Shown here piece after piece: positions 16,034 to 23,531 of a stretch of 34,739 nucleotides of DNA. Below the pieces are notes generated by a model that had not been told where the DNA came from, did not search any database, and saw nothing but the letters and a program-made list of their open reading frames with translations. Each line of letters begins with the position of its first letter. Within the stretch, counting starts at the first letter, position 1. Both the position numbers and the translations under genes were made by a program. The stretch lies in the NCBI GenBank assembly GCA_947632065.1, contig CANRNO010000009.1, forward strand, positions 1 to 34,739, written 5' to 3'. The stretch comes from an uncultured Bacilli bacterium. Its GTDB lineage: Bacteria > Bacillota_I > Bacilli_A > RF39 > UBA660.

Positions 16034-16924
16034 ATGAAAAAAATATCTTTAGTATCATCTGATAAATGGATAAATAAAATAAAGGAAGATAAAAATTTAA
16101 AATATGAACTTAAAAGAATTGGAATGGATGCTTCTATTATTTCTTGGCAAAGTGATAATATAGAGGAAGATACTGATTTATTGGTATTAAGATCTGTATG
16201 GGGATATCAGAATTATTATAAAGATTTTAAAGAGTGGTTAATTGATTTAAAAAATAGAAATATTCCTATTATAAATAATGTGGATATTGTTTTAGATAAT
16301 ATTAATAAAGAAAAACAATTTAATATATTGTCTAAAAATGATATTAAAACTATAGATACTTGTTTTGTTAAAAATGAAGAGTTTGATAAAAAGTTATTCA
16401 CAGAAATTGTGGATAAAAATATATTTGGAAAAAAGTTAGTTTTTAAACCTACTATATCTGGAAGTGGAGAAAATACTTTTTTATATGATGGTTCTAATGG
16501 TGATGAAATTTTTAGTAATCTTAGAAGTTTTTTAGATAAAAATAAAGATAGTAATGTTATGGTTCAACCATATGTTTCTAATATTAGTCATGGAGAGTAT
16601 TCTTGTATTTTTATAGATAGAAAACTTACTCATACTATGTTAAGATTTCCTGGAATATTTAGTAAGAAAATAAATCCATATGAAGTGGAAAATGTAGCAG
16701 ATGATGTTTTGGCTTTAGCACATAAAGTAGAAAAAATAGATGAATTTAAAAACTATTCTTATATGAGAGTTGATATAGTGGAAGATGATGATTGTGCTAA
16801 GATAATGGAAGTTGAACTTGCTGATCCTGATTTACTTACTAAATACTTAGATTCTAAAAAACAGGCTGAGGTTATTAAGAAATTTGCTAAAACTATAAAA
16901 GGTAAAACCCTAAATTTTAGGTAA
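16034..16924 (+). CDS. ATP-grasp ligase (RimK/DcsG/glutathione-synthetase-like)
   Basis: This 296-residue protein of the ATP-grasp fold forms amide-type bonds through an acyl-phosphate. The N-terminal part has LLVLRSVWGYQNYYKDFKEW and a NVDIVLDNINKEKQF stretch typical of the RimK/cycloserine-ligase branch. KLVFKPTISGSGENT is the ATP-grasp lysine and glycine-rich loop. MVQPYVSN and GEYSCIFI follow, and MRVDIVEDDDCAKIMEVELADPDL supplies the metal-binding Asp/Glu/Asn-type ligands. The start ATG comes 6 nt after the PLP gene stop, with a weak AAGG site. The substrate is unknown. Transcription ends at a terminator formed by its own 3' end. Confidence 0.78.
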   Translation: MKKISLVSSDKWINKIKEDKNLKYELKRIGMDASIISWQSDNIEEDTDLLVLRSVWGYQNYYKDFKEWLIDLKNRNIPIINNVDIVLDNINKEKQFNILSKNDIKTIDTCFVKNEEFDKKLFTEIVDKNIFGKKLVFKPTISGSGENTFLYDGSNGDEIFSNLRSFLDKNKDSNVMVQPYVSNISHGEYSCIFIDRKLTHTMLRFPGIFSKKINPYEVENVADDVLALAHKVEKIDEFKNYSYMRVDIVEDDDCAKIMEVELADPDLLTKYLDSKKQAEVIKKFAKTIKGKTLNFR

Positions 16925-16936
16925 TTTTACCTTTTT
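16898..16936 (+). terminator. Terminator of the PLP-ATP-grasp unit
   Basis: An outer stem pairs AAAGGTAAAA with TTTTACCTTT, and an inner CCTAA/TTAGG stem contains the end of the coding region. A T run follows. Confidence 0.8.
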
Positions 16937-16937
16937 G

Positions 16938-16946
16938 TGTTATAAT
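16938..16946 (+). promoter_or_regulatory. Extended -10 promoter of lysR
   Basis: TG-T-TATAAT immediately after the preceding terminator. Leader about 20 nt. Confidence 0.7.
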
Positions 16947-16978
16947 ATTATAGTAATTTAATTGCGGAGGGGAAATAT

Positions 16979-17866
16979 ATGGATAATTTTAATTTTAATT
17001 TATTTAAATATTTCTATTATGTTGTTTTATATAATGGTGTAACTAATGCTTCTAAAAATTTAAGTGTTGCTCAACCTTCACTTAGTTTAAGCATTAAAAA
17101 ATTAGAATCAGAACTTAATGTAACATTGATTGATAGAAGTAGTTATCAATTTAAATTAACAGAACAAGGACAAAAGTTATTTGAAGTTTTAAAACCTGCT
17201 TTTGATACTATTTCTGAAAGTATAAATTTTAAAAATGATGAAAATAAATTTTTAGAATTAAATATTGGTATAAATCAAAGTTATGGAAAAGTTATTTTAT
17301 CAGAGGTATTAAAAAAGTTTAGAAAAAAATATCCTAAGGTAAAAATAAATATTGATTTATATCAAGAAGTAGATAAAGATAAAGCTAAAGGTGAATATGA
17401 TATTGTTATTGATAATATTTTATATTTAAAAGAAATAGAAGATGTTAATCCATTGGTGCTTGCTAAAATACCAAATTATTTTGTTTGTGGTAATACGCTT
17501 TATGATGAATATGGAGAAATAAGAGATATTAAGGAATTAAATATTTTACCACTTGTTTCTTATAAACCATCTTTAAAAACAGGTAAATTTAGAGAACTTT
17601 GTTATAAATATAATGTTAAATTTATTGAAATCGCAAGTGTTAATGAATCAGATTTATACTTTAGTTTATTAAAAGAAAATATAGGTATTGGTTTTTCTAA
17701 CAAATTATTATTAAAAGAATATATTGATGAAAAAGATTTATTTATACTTGATTTAGATGTTGATACATTTGATGATGAAATTGCTTTAGTTGATTTTAAA
17801 AATAATACTTTTACTAAAGAATTAATAGAGATATTGAAAAAGTATGTAGTAGAGGAGTTGAAGTAG
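16979..17866 (+). CDS. LysR-type transcriptional regulator
   Basis: This 295-residue regulator has an N-terminal winged HTH (about 5-63: NASKNLSVAQPSLSLSIKKLE, then the LIDRSSYQFKLTEQG wing) and a periplasmic-binding-like effector domain (about 90-295). LysR proteins usually act as tetramers that respond to a small metabolite and often control adjacent genes. Here it is not divergent. It faces the same way as both the upstream PLP-ATP-grasp unit and the downstream Nudix-like and asnS genes. The downstream gene starts one base after its stop, so it regulates its own unit if anything. A strong GGAGGGG site precedes the ATG. Confidence 0.9.
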   Translation: MDNFNFNLFKYFYYVVLYNGVTNASKNLSVAQPSLSLSIKKLESELNVTLIDRSSYQFKLTEQGQKLFEVLKPAFDTISESINFKNDENKFLELNIGINQSYGKVILSEVLKKFRKKYPKVKINIDLYQEVDKDKAKGEYDIVIDNILYLKEIEDVNPLVLAKIPNYFVCGNTLYDEYGEIRDIKELNILPLVSYKPSLKTGKFRELCYKYNVKFIEIASVNESDLYFSLLKENIGIGFSNKLLLKEYIDEKDLFILDLDVDTFDDEIALVDFKNNTFTKELIEILKKYVVEELK

Positions 17867-17867
17867 A

Positions 17868-18371
17868 ATGGAACTTTGGGATTTATATGATAGTGATTTA
17901 GAAAATACACATAAAAGTATACCTGCTAAAAGTAAAGTACCTGATGGCTTTTATCATTTGGCACTTGAAATTTGGATTGTTAATAAAGATAAAAAAGTTT
18001 TACTTGTTAAGAATTCTATTGACTATTCTAGAAGATATCCTGGAAGTTGGAGTTGTGTAGGAAGTAGTCTTTTATCTCCTGAGGATCCTAATGAGGCACT
18101 TGAGAGAATAATAGATCAAAAAATAGGTGTAAAAATTCCAACAGATAATAAAATTATGTTGGATCCTGTAAAAAGAGATCCTCATGGATATGCATATATA
18201 ACTTGTATATTATTTAGTGATGTTAATATAGAAGATATTAATTTTAAAGATGGAAATTCTACTAAAGCAAAATTTGTTGATAAAAAAGAATTATTAAAAA
18301 TGTGTGATAATGGAGAAATTGCGTATTATTTAATTTCTCGTATGAATGATATAGTTGATTATTTGGATTGA
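17868..18371 (+). CDS. Nudix-fold protein with a destroyed Nudix box
   Basis: This 167-residue protein begins MELWDLYDSD and continues with DGFYHLALEIWIVN and a PGSWSC segment, which is the pattern of the IPP-isomerase-like Nudix group. The catalytic box, normally REUxEExGU, reads RIIDQKIGV, so all three metal-binding glutamates are replaced (Ile, Gln, Lys). The upstream Gly-x5-Glu part is also altered (SLLSPED). Hydrolase activity is therefore unlikely. A ligand-sensing or regulatory role beside lysR is an inference. It starts one base after lysR and ends 9 nt before asnS, so all three are probably one operon. Confidence 0.75.
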   Translation: MELWDLYDSDLENTHKSIPAKSKVPDGFYHLALEIWIVNKDKKVLLVKNSIDYSRRYPGSWSCVGSSLLSPEDPNEALERIIDQKIGVKIPTDNKIMLDPVKRDPHGYAYITCILFSDVNIEDINFKDGNSTKAKFVDKKELLKMCDNGEIAYYLISRMNDIVDYLD

Positions 18372-18380
18372 GGTGAGGAT

Positions 18381-19763
18381 ATGTCAGATAAAGAAATATT
18401 TTCAAATTATAAAAATTATTTAGATAAAGAAGTTGTACTAGAAGGTTGGATAAAGAATCATCGTAAACAAAAAGAATTTGGTTTTATATCTTTTTCAGAT
18501 GGAACTTTTTTTACTCCTATTCAAATAGTTTATGATAATAGTTTAGATAATTTTTTTGAAATTGAAAAATATCATATAGGTAGTTCTATTAAAGTTAGAG
18601 GAATAGTAGTTAAATCTCCGAAGGAAGGACAAGATTTTGAAATAAAAGCTAAAAGTATAGATTTGATTGGAGATTGTAGTGAAGATTATCCTATTCAACC
18701 AAAAAGACATAGTAGAGAATTTTTAAGAGAACAGGCTTATCTTAGACCTAGAACTAATTTATTTCAGGCAGTATTTAGAATAAGAAGTAAAGCTGCTTTT
18801 GCGATACATCAATATTTTCAAGAGAAGAATTTTATTTATCTTCATGCACCACTTATTACTGCTAGTGATTGTGAAGGCGCTGGAGAAATGTTTCATGTTA
18901 GTAGTTTAAATTTAGATAATATTCCAAAAAATAAAGATGGAAGTGTTGATTATAGTAAAGACTTTTTTGGAAAAGAAGCATCACTTACTGTATCAGGACA
19001 ATTACAAGCAGAAACGTTTGCTCTTGCTTATAAAAATGTTTATACTTTTGGACCTACTTTTAGAGCAGAAAATTCTAATACTAAAACACATGCTGCTGAA
19101 TTTTGGATGATTGAACCTGAAATGGCATTTTGTGATTTAGAAAAAGATATGGATGTTATGGAAGATATGCTTAAATATGTAGTTAAATATGTTTTAGAAA
19201 ATTGTAAAGAGGAAATTGATTTTTGTGATAAATTTGTTGAAAAAGGGCTTAAAGATAAACTTAATAATTTAATAAAAACTAAGGCTGTTAGAATAACTCA
19301 TAAAGATGCAATAGATGAGTTAAAGAAATCAGGTAAAAAGTTTGAATTTGAACCTGAATATGGAGAAGATTTAGCAAGAGAACATGAGAAATATCTTACT
19401 GAAGAAAAATATAAATCACCTGTATTTGTTTATGATTGGCCTAAAGATATAAAGGCATTTTATATGAGATTAAATGATGACTCTAAAACAGTTGCGGCAG
19501 TTGATTTGTTAGTACCAGGTTCAGGAGAGTTGATGGGTGGATCTCAAAGAGAAGAAAGATATGATGTGTTAGTAAAAAGAATGAAAGATATGAATGTATC
19601 TTTAGATGAACTTGATTGGTATTTGAATCTTAGATTGTATGGAGGATGTGTTCATTCTGGATTTGGTATGGGATTTGAAAGACTTGTTATGTATTTAACA
19701 GGAGTTGAAAATATTAGAGATGTTATTGCATACCCTAGAACTCCTGGTAATTGTGAATTTTAA
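18381..19763 (+). CDS. asnS: Asparaginyl-tRNA synthetase
   Basis: This 460-residue class IIb synthetase charges tRNA-Asn. The N-terminal OB-fold (about 15-105, VVLEGWIKNHRKQKEFGFISFSDG) binds the anticodon. The catalytic core has motif 2 FRAENSNTKTHAAEFWMIEPE and motif 3 GFGMGFERLVMYL. The SDCEGAGEMF segment is characteristic of AsnRS. It is full length, with no sign of being an amino-acid ligase paralogue. It is cotranscribed with a LysR regulator and a degenerate Nudix protein, which is an unusual context. In B. subtilis asnS follows an aspartate aminotransferase (aspB), and the PLP enzyme upstream may be a distant echo of that. Confidence 0.96.
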   Translation: MSDKEIFSNYKNYLDKEVVLEGWIKNHRKQKEFGFISFSDGTFFTPIQIVYDNSLDNFFEIEKYHIGSSIKVRGIVVKSPKEGQDFEIKAKSIDLIGDCSEDYPIQPKRHSREFLREQAYLRPRTNLFQAVFRIRSKAAFAIHQYFQEKNFIYLHAPLITASDCEGAGEMFHVSSLNLDNIPKNKDGSVDYSKDFFGKEASLTVSGQLQAETFALAYKNVYTFGPTFRAENSNTKTHAAEFWMIEPEMAFCDLEKDMDVMEDMLKYVVKYVLENCKEEIDFCDKFVEKGLKDKLNNLIKTKAVRITHKDAIDELKKSGKKFEFEPEYGEDLAREHEKYLTEEKYKSPVFVYDWPKDIKAFYMRLNDDSKTVAAVDLLVPGSGELMGGSQREERYDVLVKRMKDMNVSLDELDWYLNLRLYGGCVHSGFGMGFERLVMYLTGVENIRDVIAYPRTPGNCEF

Positions 19764-19768
19764 TTAAT

Positions 19769-19796
19769 AAAAGAAACTAGGTAATAGTTTCTTTTT
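19769..19796 (+). terminator. Terminator of asnS
   Basis: A perfect 11-bp stem, AAAAGAAACTA with TAGTTTCTTTT, and a GGTAA-type loop. Confidence 0.9.
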
Positions 19797-19807
19797 AGTG
19801 TTAAGTT

Positions 19808-19816
19808 TGTTAAAAT
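19808..19816 (+). promoter_or_regulatory. Extended -10 promoter of the NT5C gene
   Basis: TG-T-TAAAAT, with a leader of about 24 nt. Confidence 0.55.
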
Positions 19817-19845
19817 ATTGGATATTGAAAGAGAGATGATAATTT

Positions 19846-20406
19846 ATGAAAAAGTTAATGATAGATTTAGATGATACTATATGTACAGATGGATATTTGA
19901 AAGTATTAAATGAATATTTTAATACAAATTATACATATGAAGATTTAGATGATTACTATGTAGAAAGTTTAGTACCTGATGATAGACTTGATGAGTATTT
20001 AGATTATTTTTATACTATAAATGTTTATGATTATGTTGATGTGGTTCCTAATGCGATAGAAGTTATTGAAAAGCTTTCTAAAAAGTATGATGTTTATATT
20101 TGTAGTGCTTATGTTGATAGAAGAAGACCTAAACTTAGTGGAGTTGCGGCAACATTAAAACATAATTGGATAATTGATAATTTACCATTTATTGATCCTA
20201 AAAAAATAATTTTTACTGGAACTAAAGATGTGATTGCTTGTGATATAAAAATAGATGATAAATATTCTAATTTAAAAGGTTATGGAGATGTTAAATTATT
20301 ACTTGATGCATATCATAATAGAAATTATGATGAGGAAAAATTAAAGGAAAGAGGCATAAGACGTGTTAAGGATTGGAAGGAAATAGAGAAAATATTATTA
20401 GATTAA
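19846..20406 (+). CDS. 5'(3')-deoxyribonucleotidase-like HAD phosphatase (NT5C family)
   Basis: This 186-residue HAD-superfamily protein has motif I IDLDDTIC (nucleophile D7, acid D9), motif II ICSAYVD, motif III at KKIIFTGTKD and motif IV IKIDDKYSNL, as in the NT5C family that dephosphorylates deoxyribonucleotides. The short length and the small cap between motifs I and II fit that family. Its role would be trimming dNMP pools, though other phosphate esters are possible. It has its own promoter. No + strand terminator is evident after it: the hairpin at 20415-20442 lacks a T run in this direction. Confidence 0.85.
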   Translation: MKKLMIDLDDTICTDGYLKVLNEYFNTNYTYEDLDDYYVESLVPDDRLDEYLDYFYTINVYDYVDVVPNAIEVIEKLSKKYDVYICSAYVDRRRPKLSGVAATLKHNWIIDNLPFIDPKKIIFTGTKDVIACDIKIDDKYSNLKGYGDVKLLLDAYHNRNYDEEKLKERGIRRVKDWKEIEKILLD

Positions 20407-20407
20407 T

Positions 20408-20442
20408 AAAAAAAGAGCAGTAGTCCATTTGGACTAGTGCTC
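20408..20442 (-). terminator. Minus-strand intrinsic terminator of the sRNA candidate
   Basis: GAGCA-G-TAGTCC (20415-20426) pairs with GGACTA-G-TGCTC (20431-20442), with one mismatch and an ATTT loop. Seven A at 20408-20414 form a U7 tail only when read on the minus strand. On the + strand the hairpin is followed by AATCTATA, so it would not terminate well. Confidence 0.75.
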
Positions 20443-20487
20443 AATCTATATACAGGGGATCTTCACATTAATTAGTGAACCTTCCCC
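20408..20487 (-). ncRNA. Candidate small structured RNA, about 80 nt, unidentified
   Basis: Read on the minus strand, a -10-like TATTAT (20499-20494) is followed 7 nt later by a run of four G (20487-20484). That G run opens a hairpin: GGGGA with TCCCC, a small internal loop, then TTCAC with GTGAA around an 8-nt loop. A short linker leads to the strong terminator at 20442-20408. No open reading frame fits. No -35 is recognisable, as for most promoters here. It does not match 6S, tmRNA, SRP RNA, RNase P or T-box leaders as far as I can see. The 3' end abuts the NT5C stop codon. Confidence 0.55.
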
Positions 20488-20493
20488 ATTCAT

Positions 20494-20499
20494 ATAATA
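20494..20499 (-). promoter_or_regulatory. Possible -10 of the minus-strand sRNA
   Basis: TATTAT on the minus strand, seven bases ahead of the G that opens the hairpin. Divergent from the prfB -10 at 20553. Confidence 0.4.
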
Positions 20500-20510
20500 T
20501 GTAAAATGGG

Positions 20511-20532
20511 TAAAAAAATACTTATTTTTTTA
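20511..20532. repeat. Perfect 10-bp A/T palindrome between divergent promoters
   Basis: The arms TAAAAAAATA and TATTTTTTTA are separated by CT. It lies between the sRNA and prfB -10 elements. It could act as a weak bidirectional terminator, a bent spacer or a regulator site. In A/T-rich DNA it may also be incidental. Confidence 0.4.
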
Positions 20533-20549
20533 TTATTTTTTGTAAAAGT

Positions 20550-20558
20550 TGATATAAT
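20550..20558 (+). promoter_or_regulatory. Extended -10 promoter of prfB
   Basis: TG-A-TATAAT, with a leader of about 32 nt. Confidence 0.65.
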
Positions 20559-20596
20559 ATAAATATAAAATCTTAAATTAGAAATGGGGAGTTGTT

Positions 20597-21692
20597 ATGG
20601 ATATTAATGAGCTTAGAGATAATTTATATAATGTAGAGAAAAAATTAAAAGAATTATGGAGGTCTCTTTGACTGTGACAATAAAGAAATAAAGATAAAAG
20701 AGTTAGAGAGTGAAGTTAATAAAGTAGATTTTTGGGATGATAAAGAACATTCTTCAGAGGTATTAAAAAATATTAGTGAACTTAAGGATATTGTTTATAC
20801 TATTAAAAAGTTATCAACTAAAGTAGAAGAAGAATTAGAATTAATTTCTTTATTAGAAGAAGATGCAGATGAAGAACTTGAAAATAGTATTTTAAATGAT
20901 GGAGCAGTTTTACTTAAAGAATATGAACAAGTAGAGTTACTTCTTTTATTAAACGGAAAGTATGATAAAAATAATTGTATTGTAGAAATTCATTCTGGTG
21001 CTGGGGGAACTGAAGCATGTGACTGGGCAGATATGCTTTATCGTATGTATACTAGATGGTGTTTAAGTAAAAATAAAAAAATTGAAGTTTTAGATATACA
21101 AGATGGAGAAGAAGCTGGTATTAAGAGTGTTTCCTTTTTAGTTAAAGGTGTTTATAGTTACGGATATTTAAAAAATGAAAAAGGTGTTCATCGTTTAGTT
21201 AGAATATCTCCATTTGATTCTAATAAGAGACGTCATACTTCTTTTGCATCCGTTTCAGTTACTCCAGAAATTGATAAAAATATAGAATTAGAAATTAATG
21301 ATAAAGATTTAAAAATAGATGTTTATAGATCTTCTGGATGTGGAGGACAAGGAGTTAATACAACTGATTCTGCGGTTAGAATTACACATCTACCTACTGG
21401 GATTGTTGTTACTTGTCAAAATGAGAGAAGTCAGATTCAAAATAAAGAACAAGCTATGAAAGTTTTAAAGAGTAAACTTATTATTTTAGAAGAAGAGAAA
21501 AAAGAAAGAGAACTTTCTAATATAAAAGGAAATCAACTTAATATAGATTTTGGTTCTCAGATTAGAAGTTATGTATTACATCCTTATAAAATGGTTAAAG
21601 ATCATAGAACTAATGTTGAGACTAGTAATGTTACAAAAGTTTTAGATGGTGATATTGATTTATTTATAGAGTCTAATTTAAGGAAAGGGTGA
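20597..21692 (+). CDS. prfB: Peptide chain release factor 2, made by programmed +1 frameshift
   Basis: This 364-residue release factor reads UGA and UAA. Translation begins at ATG 20597 (ribosome-binding site GGGGAG) and runs 24 codons to CTT TGA C. The ribosome shifts +1 at CTT and continues with GAC at 20670 to the stop at 21690-21692. The RF2-specific tripeptide SPF (in RISPFDSN) and the GGQ motif (GCGGQGVNT) are both present. The frameshift autoregulates the protein, because low RF2 slows termination at the internal TGA. An ORF search finds only the 3' part. In many Bacilli prfB follows secA, but here it is 11 kb away and is followed at 4 nt by a YitT gene. Confidence 0.95.
20658..20672 (+). 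promoter_or_regulatory. prfB programmed frameshift site
   Basis: An internal Shine-Dalgarno GGAGG (20658-20662), three bases, then CTT TGA C (20666-20672). This is the conserved layout for the +1 shift. A second zero-frame TGA follows two codons later. Confidence 0.95.
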
Positions 21693-21696
21693 TTAT

Positions 21697-22581
21697 GTGT
21701 TTAATTTTTTAAAGAAAGAAAAAGCTGAGGATATTTTAGAAGAGATAGATAAAAAAGAAATTGTTAAACGTTATGTTACTTTTTGTATTGGTTGTTTAAT
21801 AGTTGCGATAGCATTTAATTTGTTTTTAGTTGATAATGATTTAGTACCAGGTGGTGTTGGTGGTATTGCGATTATTTGTAAAAGATTGTTTGGTATTAAT
21901 GCATCAGTATTAATTTTAATAGTAGATTTACTTTTACTTCTACTTTCTTATATATTACTTGGAAAAAAACAGACAAGAGGATCAATACTTGGATCTTTAC
22001 TCTTTCCACTTTTTGTAGAGATGACTGCTAATATAGGTAATTATATTGATATTGATACTTCACAACTTTTACTTTCTTCTGTATTTGGTGCAGTAGTATA
22101 TGGTTTTGGAGCAGGTATTATATTTAAAGCAGGATTTACAACAGGAGGTACAGATATTTTAAATCAGATAATTTCTAAATATGCTAAAATTAGTATAGGA
22201 AACAGTATGCTTTTAAGTGATGGTTTAATTGTTTTAGTATCAGGAATTATATTTGGTGCAACTAAATTAATGTATGGTATTATTATTCTTTATATAATTA
22301 GTTATATGGCTGATAAAGTTATTTTAGGTATTTCTGATTGTAAGGCTTTTTATATTGTTACAGATAAAGATCAAGAAATAAAGGAATTTATTTTAAAATA
22401 TATGAATCGTGGTGTTACTGTATTTAATGCTAAAGGTGGGTATACTAAGACTAGACAGAATGTACTTCTTTGTGTTCTTAGAACAAAAGAGTATTATAAA
22501 TTAAAAGAAGGTATACATGAAATAGATCCGGATGCATTTTTTGTAGTAACAGATGCATACGAAGTTTTTGGGGTTGAATAA
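21697..22581 (+). CDS. YitT family membrane protein, copy 1
   Basis: This 294-residue protein has five to six membrane helices (about residues 25-205) and a C-terminal soluble DUF2179 domain (about 210-294, starting KAFYIVTDKDQEIKEF). The family signature VPGGVGGIAII and the FTTGGTDIL loop are present. YitT proteins are widespread in Firmicutes, and their transport substrate is not established. The start is a GTG at 21697 with AAGGGTGA, 4 nt after prfB, so it is in the prfB operon. It is a paralogue of the next gene. Confidence 0.88.
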   Translation: MFNFLKKEKAEDILEEIDKKEIVKRYVTFCIGCLIVAIAFNLFLVDNDLVPGGVGGIAIICKRLFGINASVLILIVDLLLLLLSYILLGKKQTRGSILGSLLFPLFVEMTANIGNYIDIDTSQLLLSSVFGAVVYGFGAGIIFKAGFTTGGTDILNQIISKYAKISIGNSMLLSDGLIVLVSGIIFGATKLMYGIIILYIISYMADKVILGISDCKAFYIVTDKDQEIKEFILKYMNRGVTVFNAKGGYTKTRQNVLLCVLRTKEYYKLKEGIHEIDPDAFFVVTDAYEVFGVE

Positions 22582-22582
22582 T

Positions 22583-23467
22583 ATGAATGAAAAATTAGAA
22601 AATTTTGATTTAGAAAATATTATGGATATTATTAAAAAAAGGCGACTAGTATCTAGATATGCTACTATGATATTTTGTTTATTTTTATCATCTATTATAT
22701 TTAATCTTTTAACTCTTCCTAGTAATATAGTTACTGGTGGTGTTAATGGTTTGGCAGTTATATTTAATTATATAACAGGAGTTAGACCAGCTATAATTAT
22801 TTTTGTAATATCTATTATACTTTTATTTTTAAGTTATATTTATTTAGGGTTTGAAAGAACTAGTGGTACTATAGTTGCGACTATTATTTATCCTATATTT
22901 GTACAACTTACATCAGGTATAGGTAATTATATTTCAATAGAGACTAATGATTTGTTAGTTATTTCAGTATTTTTAGGTGTTATACTTGGTATTTTAAATG
23001 GATTTATTTGTAGGACTGGTTTTAGTGGAGGAGGACTTCCTGCGATAAGTCAGATACTTCATGAAAAATTTAAGATTGCTGTTGGTAAATGTACTTTTTT
23101 TGTTAATGGTATAGTTGTACTTCTTGGAGCAAGTATTTTTGGTTGGACTATGGTTTTATATTCTATAATAGTTTTATATATTAGTGGACTTATGATGGAT
23201 AAAGTAGTATTAGGTATTTCTTCTAATAAAGCATTTTATATTATTACAAGTGAGAAGAAAAGAGTAGAAGATTTTATAGTTAAAGTTATGCATCATACAG
23301 TTACAGAATTTCCTGTAAAGGGTGCATTTTTAGAAAAAAGGAGAACTTGTTTTATGTCTATTATACCTACAACTGAGTATTTTAGATTTAAAGAGGGTAT
23401 AGAAGAGATAGATTCAGATGCATTTTTTGTAGTATGTGATGCTTATCAAGTAGAAGGAGGAAAATAG
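22583..23467 (+). CDS. YitT family membrane protein, copy 2
   Basis: This 294-residue paralogue of the preceding gene has the same layout: membrane helices (about 25-205), VTGGVNGLAVI, the FSGGGLPAI loop where copy 1 has FTTGGTDIL, and a DUF2179 tail ending EEIDSDAFFVVCDAYQVEGG. Identity to copy 1 is clear but moderate, so this is an old tandem duplication. The start ATG 22583 lies one base after the stop of copy 1. Obligate side-by-side expression and equal length suggest the two may form a heteromeric complex (inference). Confidence 0.88.
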   Translation: MNEKLENFDLENIMDIIKKRRLVSRYATMIFCLFLSSIIFNLLTLPSNIVTGGVNGLAVIFNYITGVRPAIIIFVISIILLFLSYIYLGFERTSGTIVATIIYPIFVQLTSGIGNYISIETNDLLVISVFLGVILGILNGFICRTGFSGGGLPAISQILHEKFKIAVGKCTFFVNGIVVLLGASIFGWTMVLYSIIVLYISGLMMDKVVLGISSNKAFYIITSEKKRVEDFIVKVMHHTVTEFPVKGAFLEKRRTCFMSIIPTTEYFRFKEGIEEIDSDAFFVVCDAYQVEGGK

Positions 23468-23485
23468 TTTTCTTCTTCTTTTTTT
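23455..23485 (+). terminator. Terminator of the prfB-yitT-yitT unit
   Basis: The last codons GAGGAAAA pair with TTTTCTTC across the stop codon, with G-T pairs, followed by seven T. Confidence 0.7.
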
Positions 23486-23495
23486 CTTGGCTTTG

Positions 23496-23504
23496 TGTTA
23501 TAAT
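23496..23504 (+). promoter_or_regulatory. Extended -10 promoter of the 179-residue gene
   Basis: TG-T-TATAAT with a leader of about 22 nt. Confidence 0.7.
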
Positions 23505-23531
23505 AATTATTAATTTTTAGGAGGTTTTATT

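Noticed and set aside
18381-19763. AsnRS as an amino-acid ligase or asparagine-synthetase paralogue in the ATP-grasp cluster
   Set aside because: The anticodon-binding OB fold and all class II motifs are intact, so it is a normal asparaginyl-tRNA synthetase.
20597-20671. prfB as a pseudogene with an in-frame stop
   Set aside because: The CTT TGA C context with an upstream GGAGG is the conserved programmed frameshift, and the downstream frame is intact to the end.
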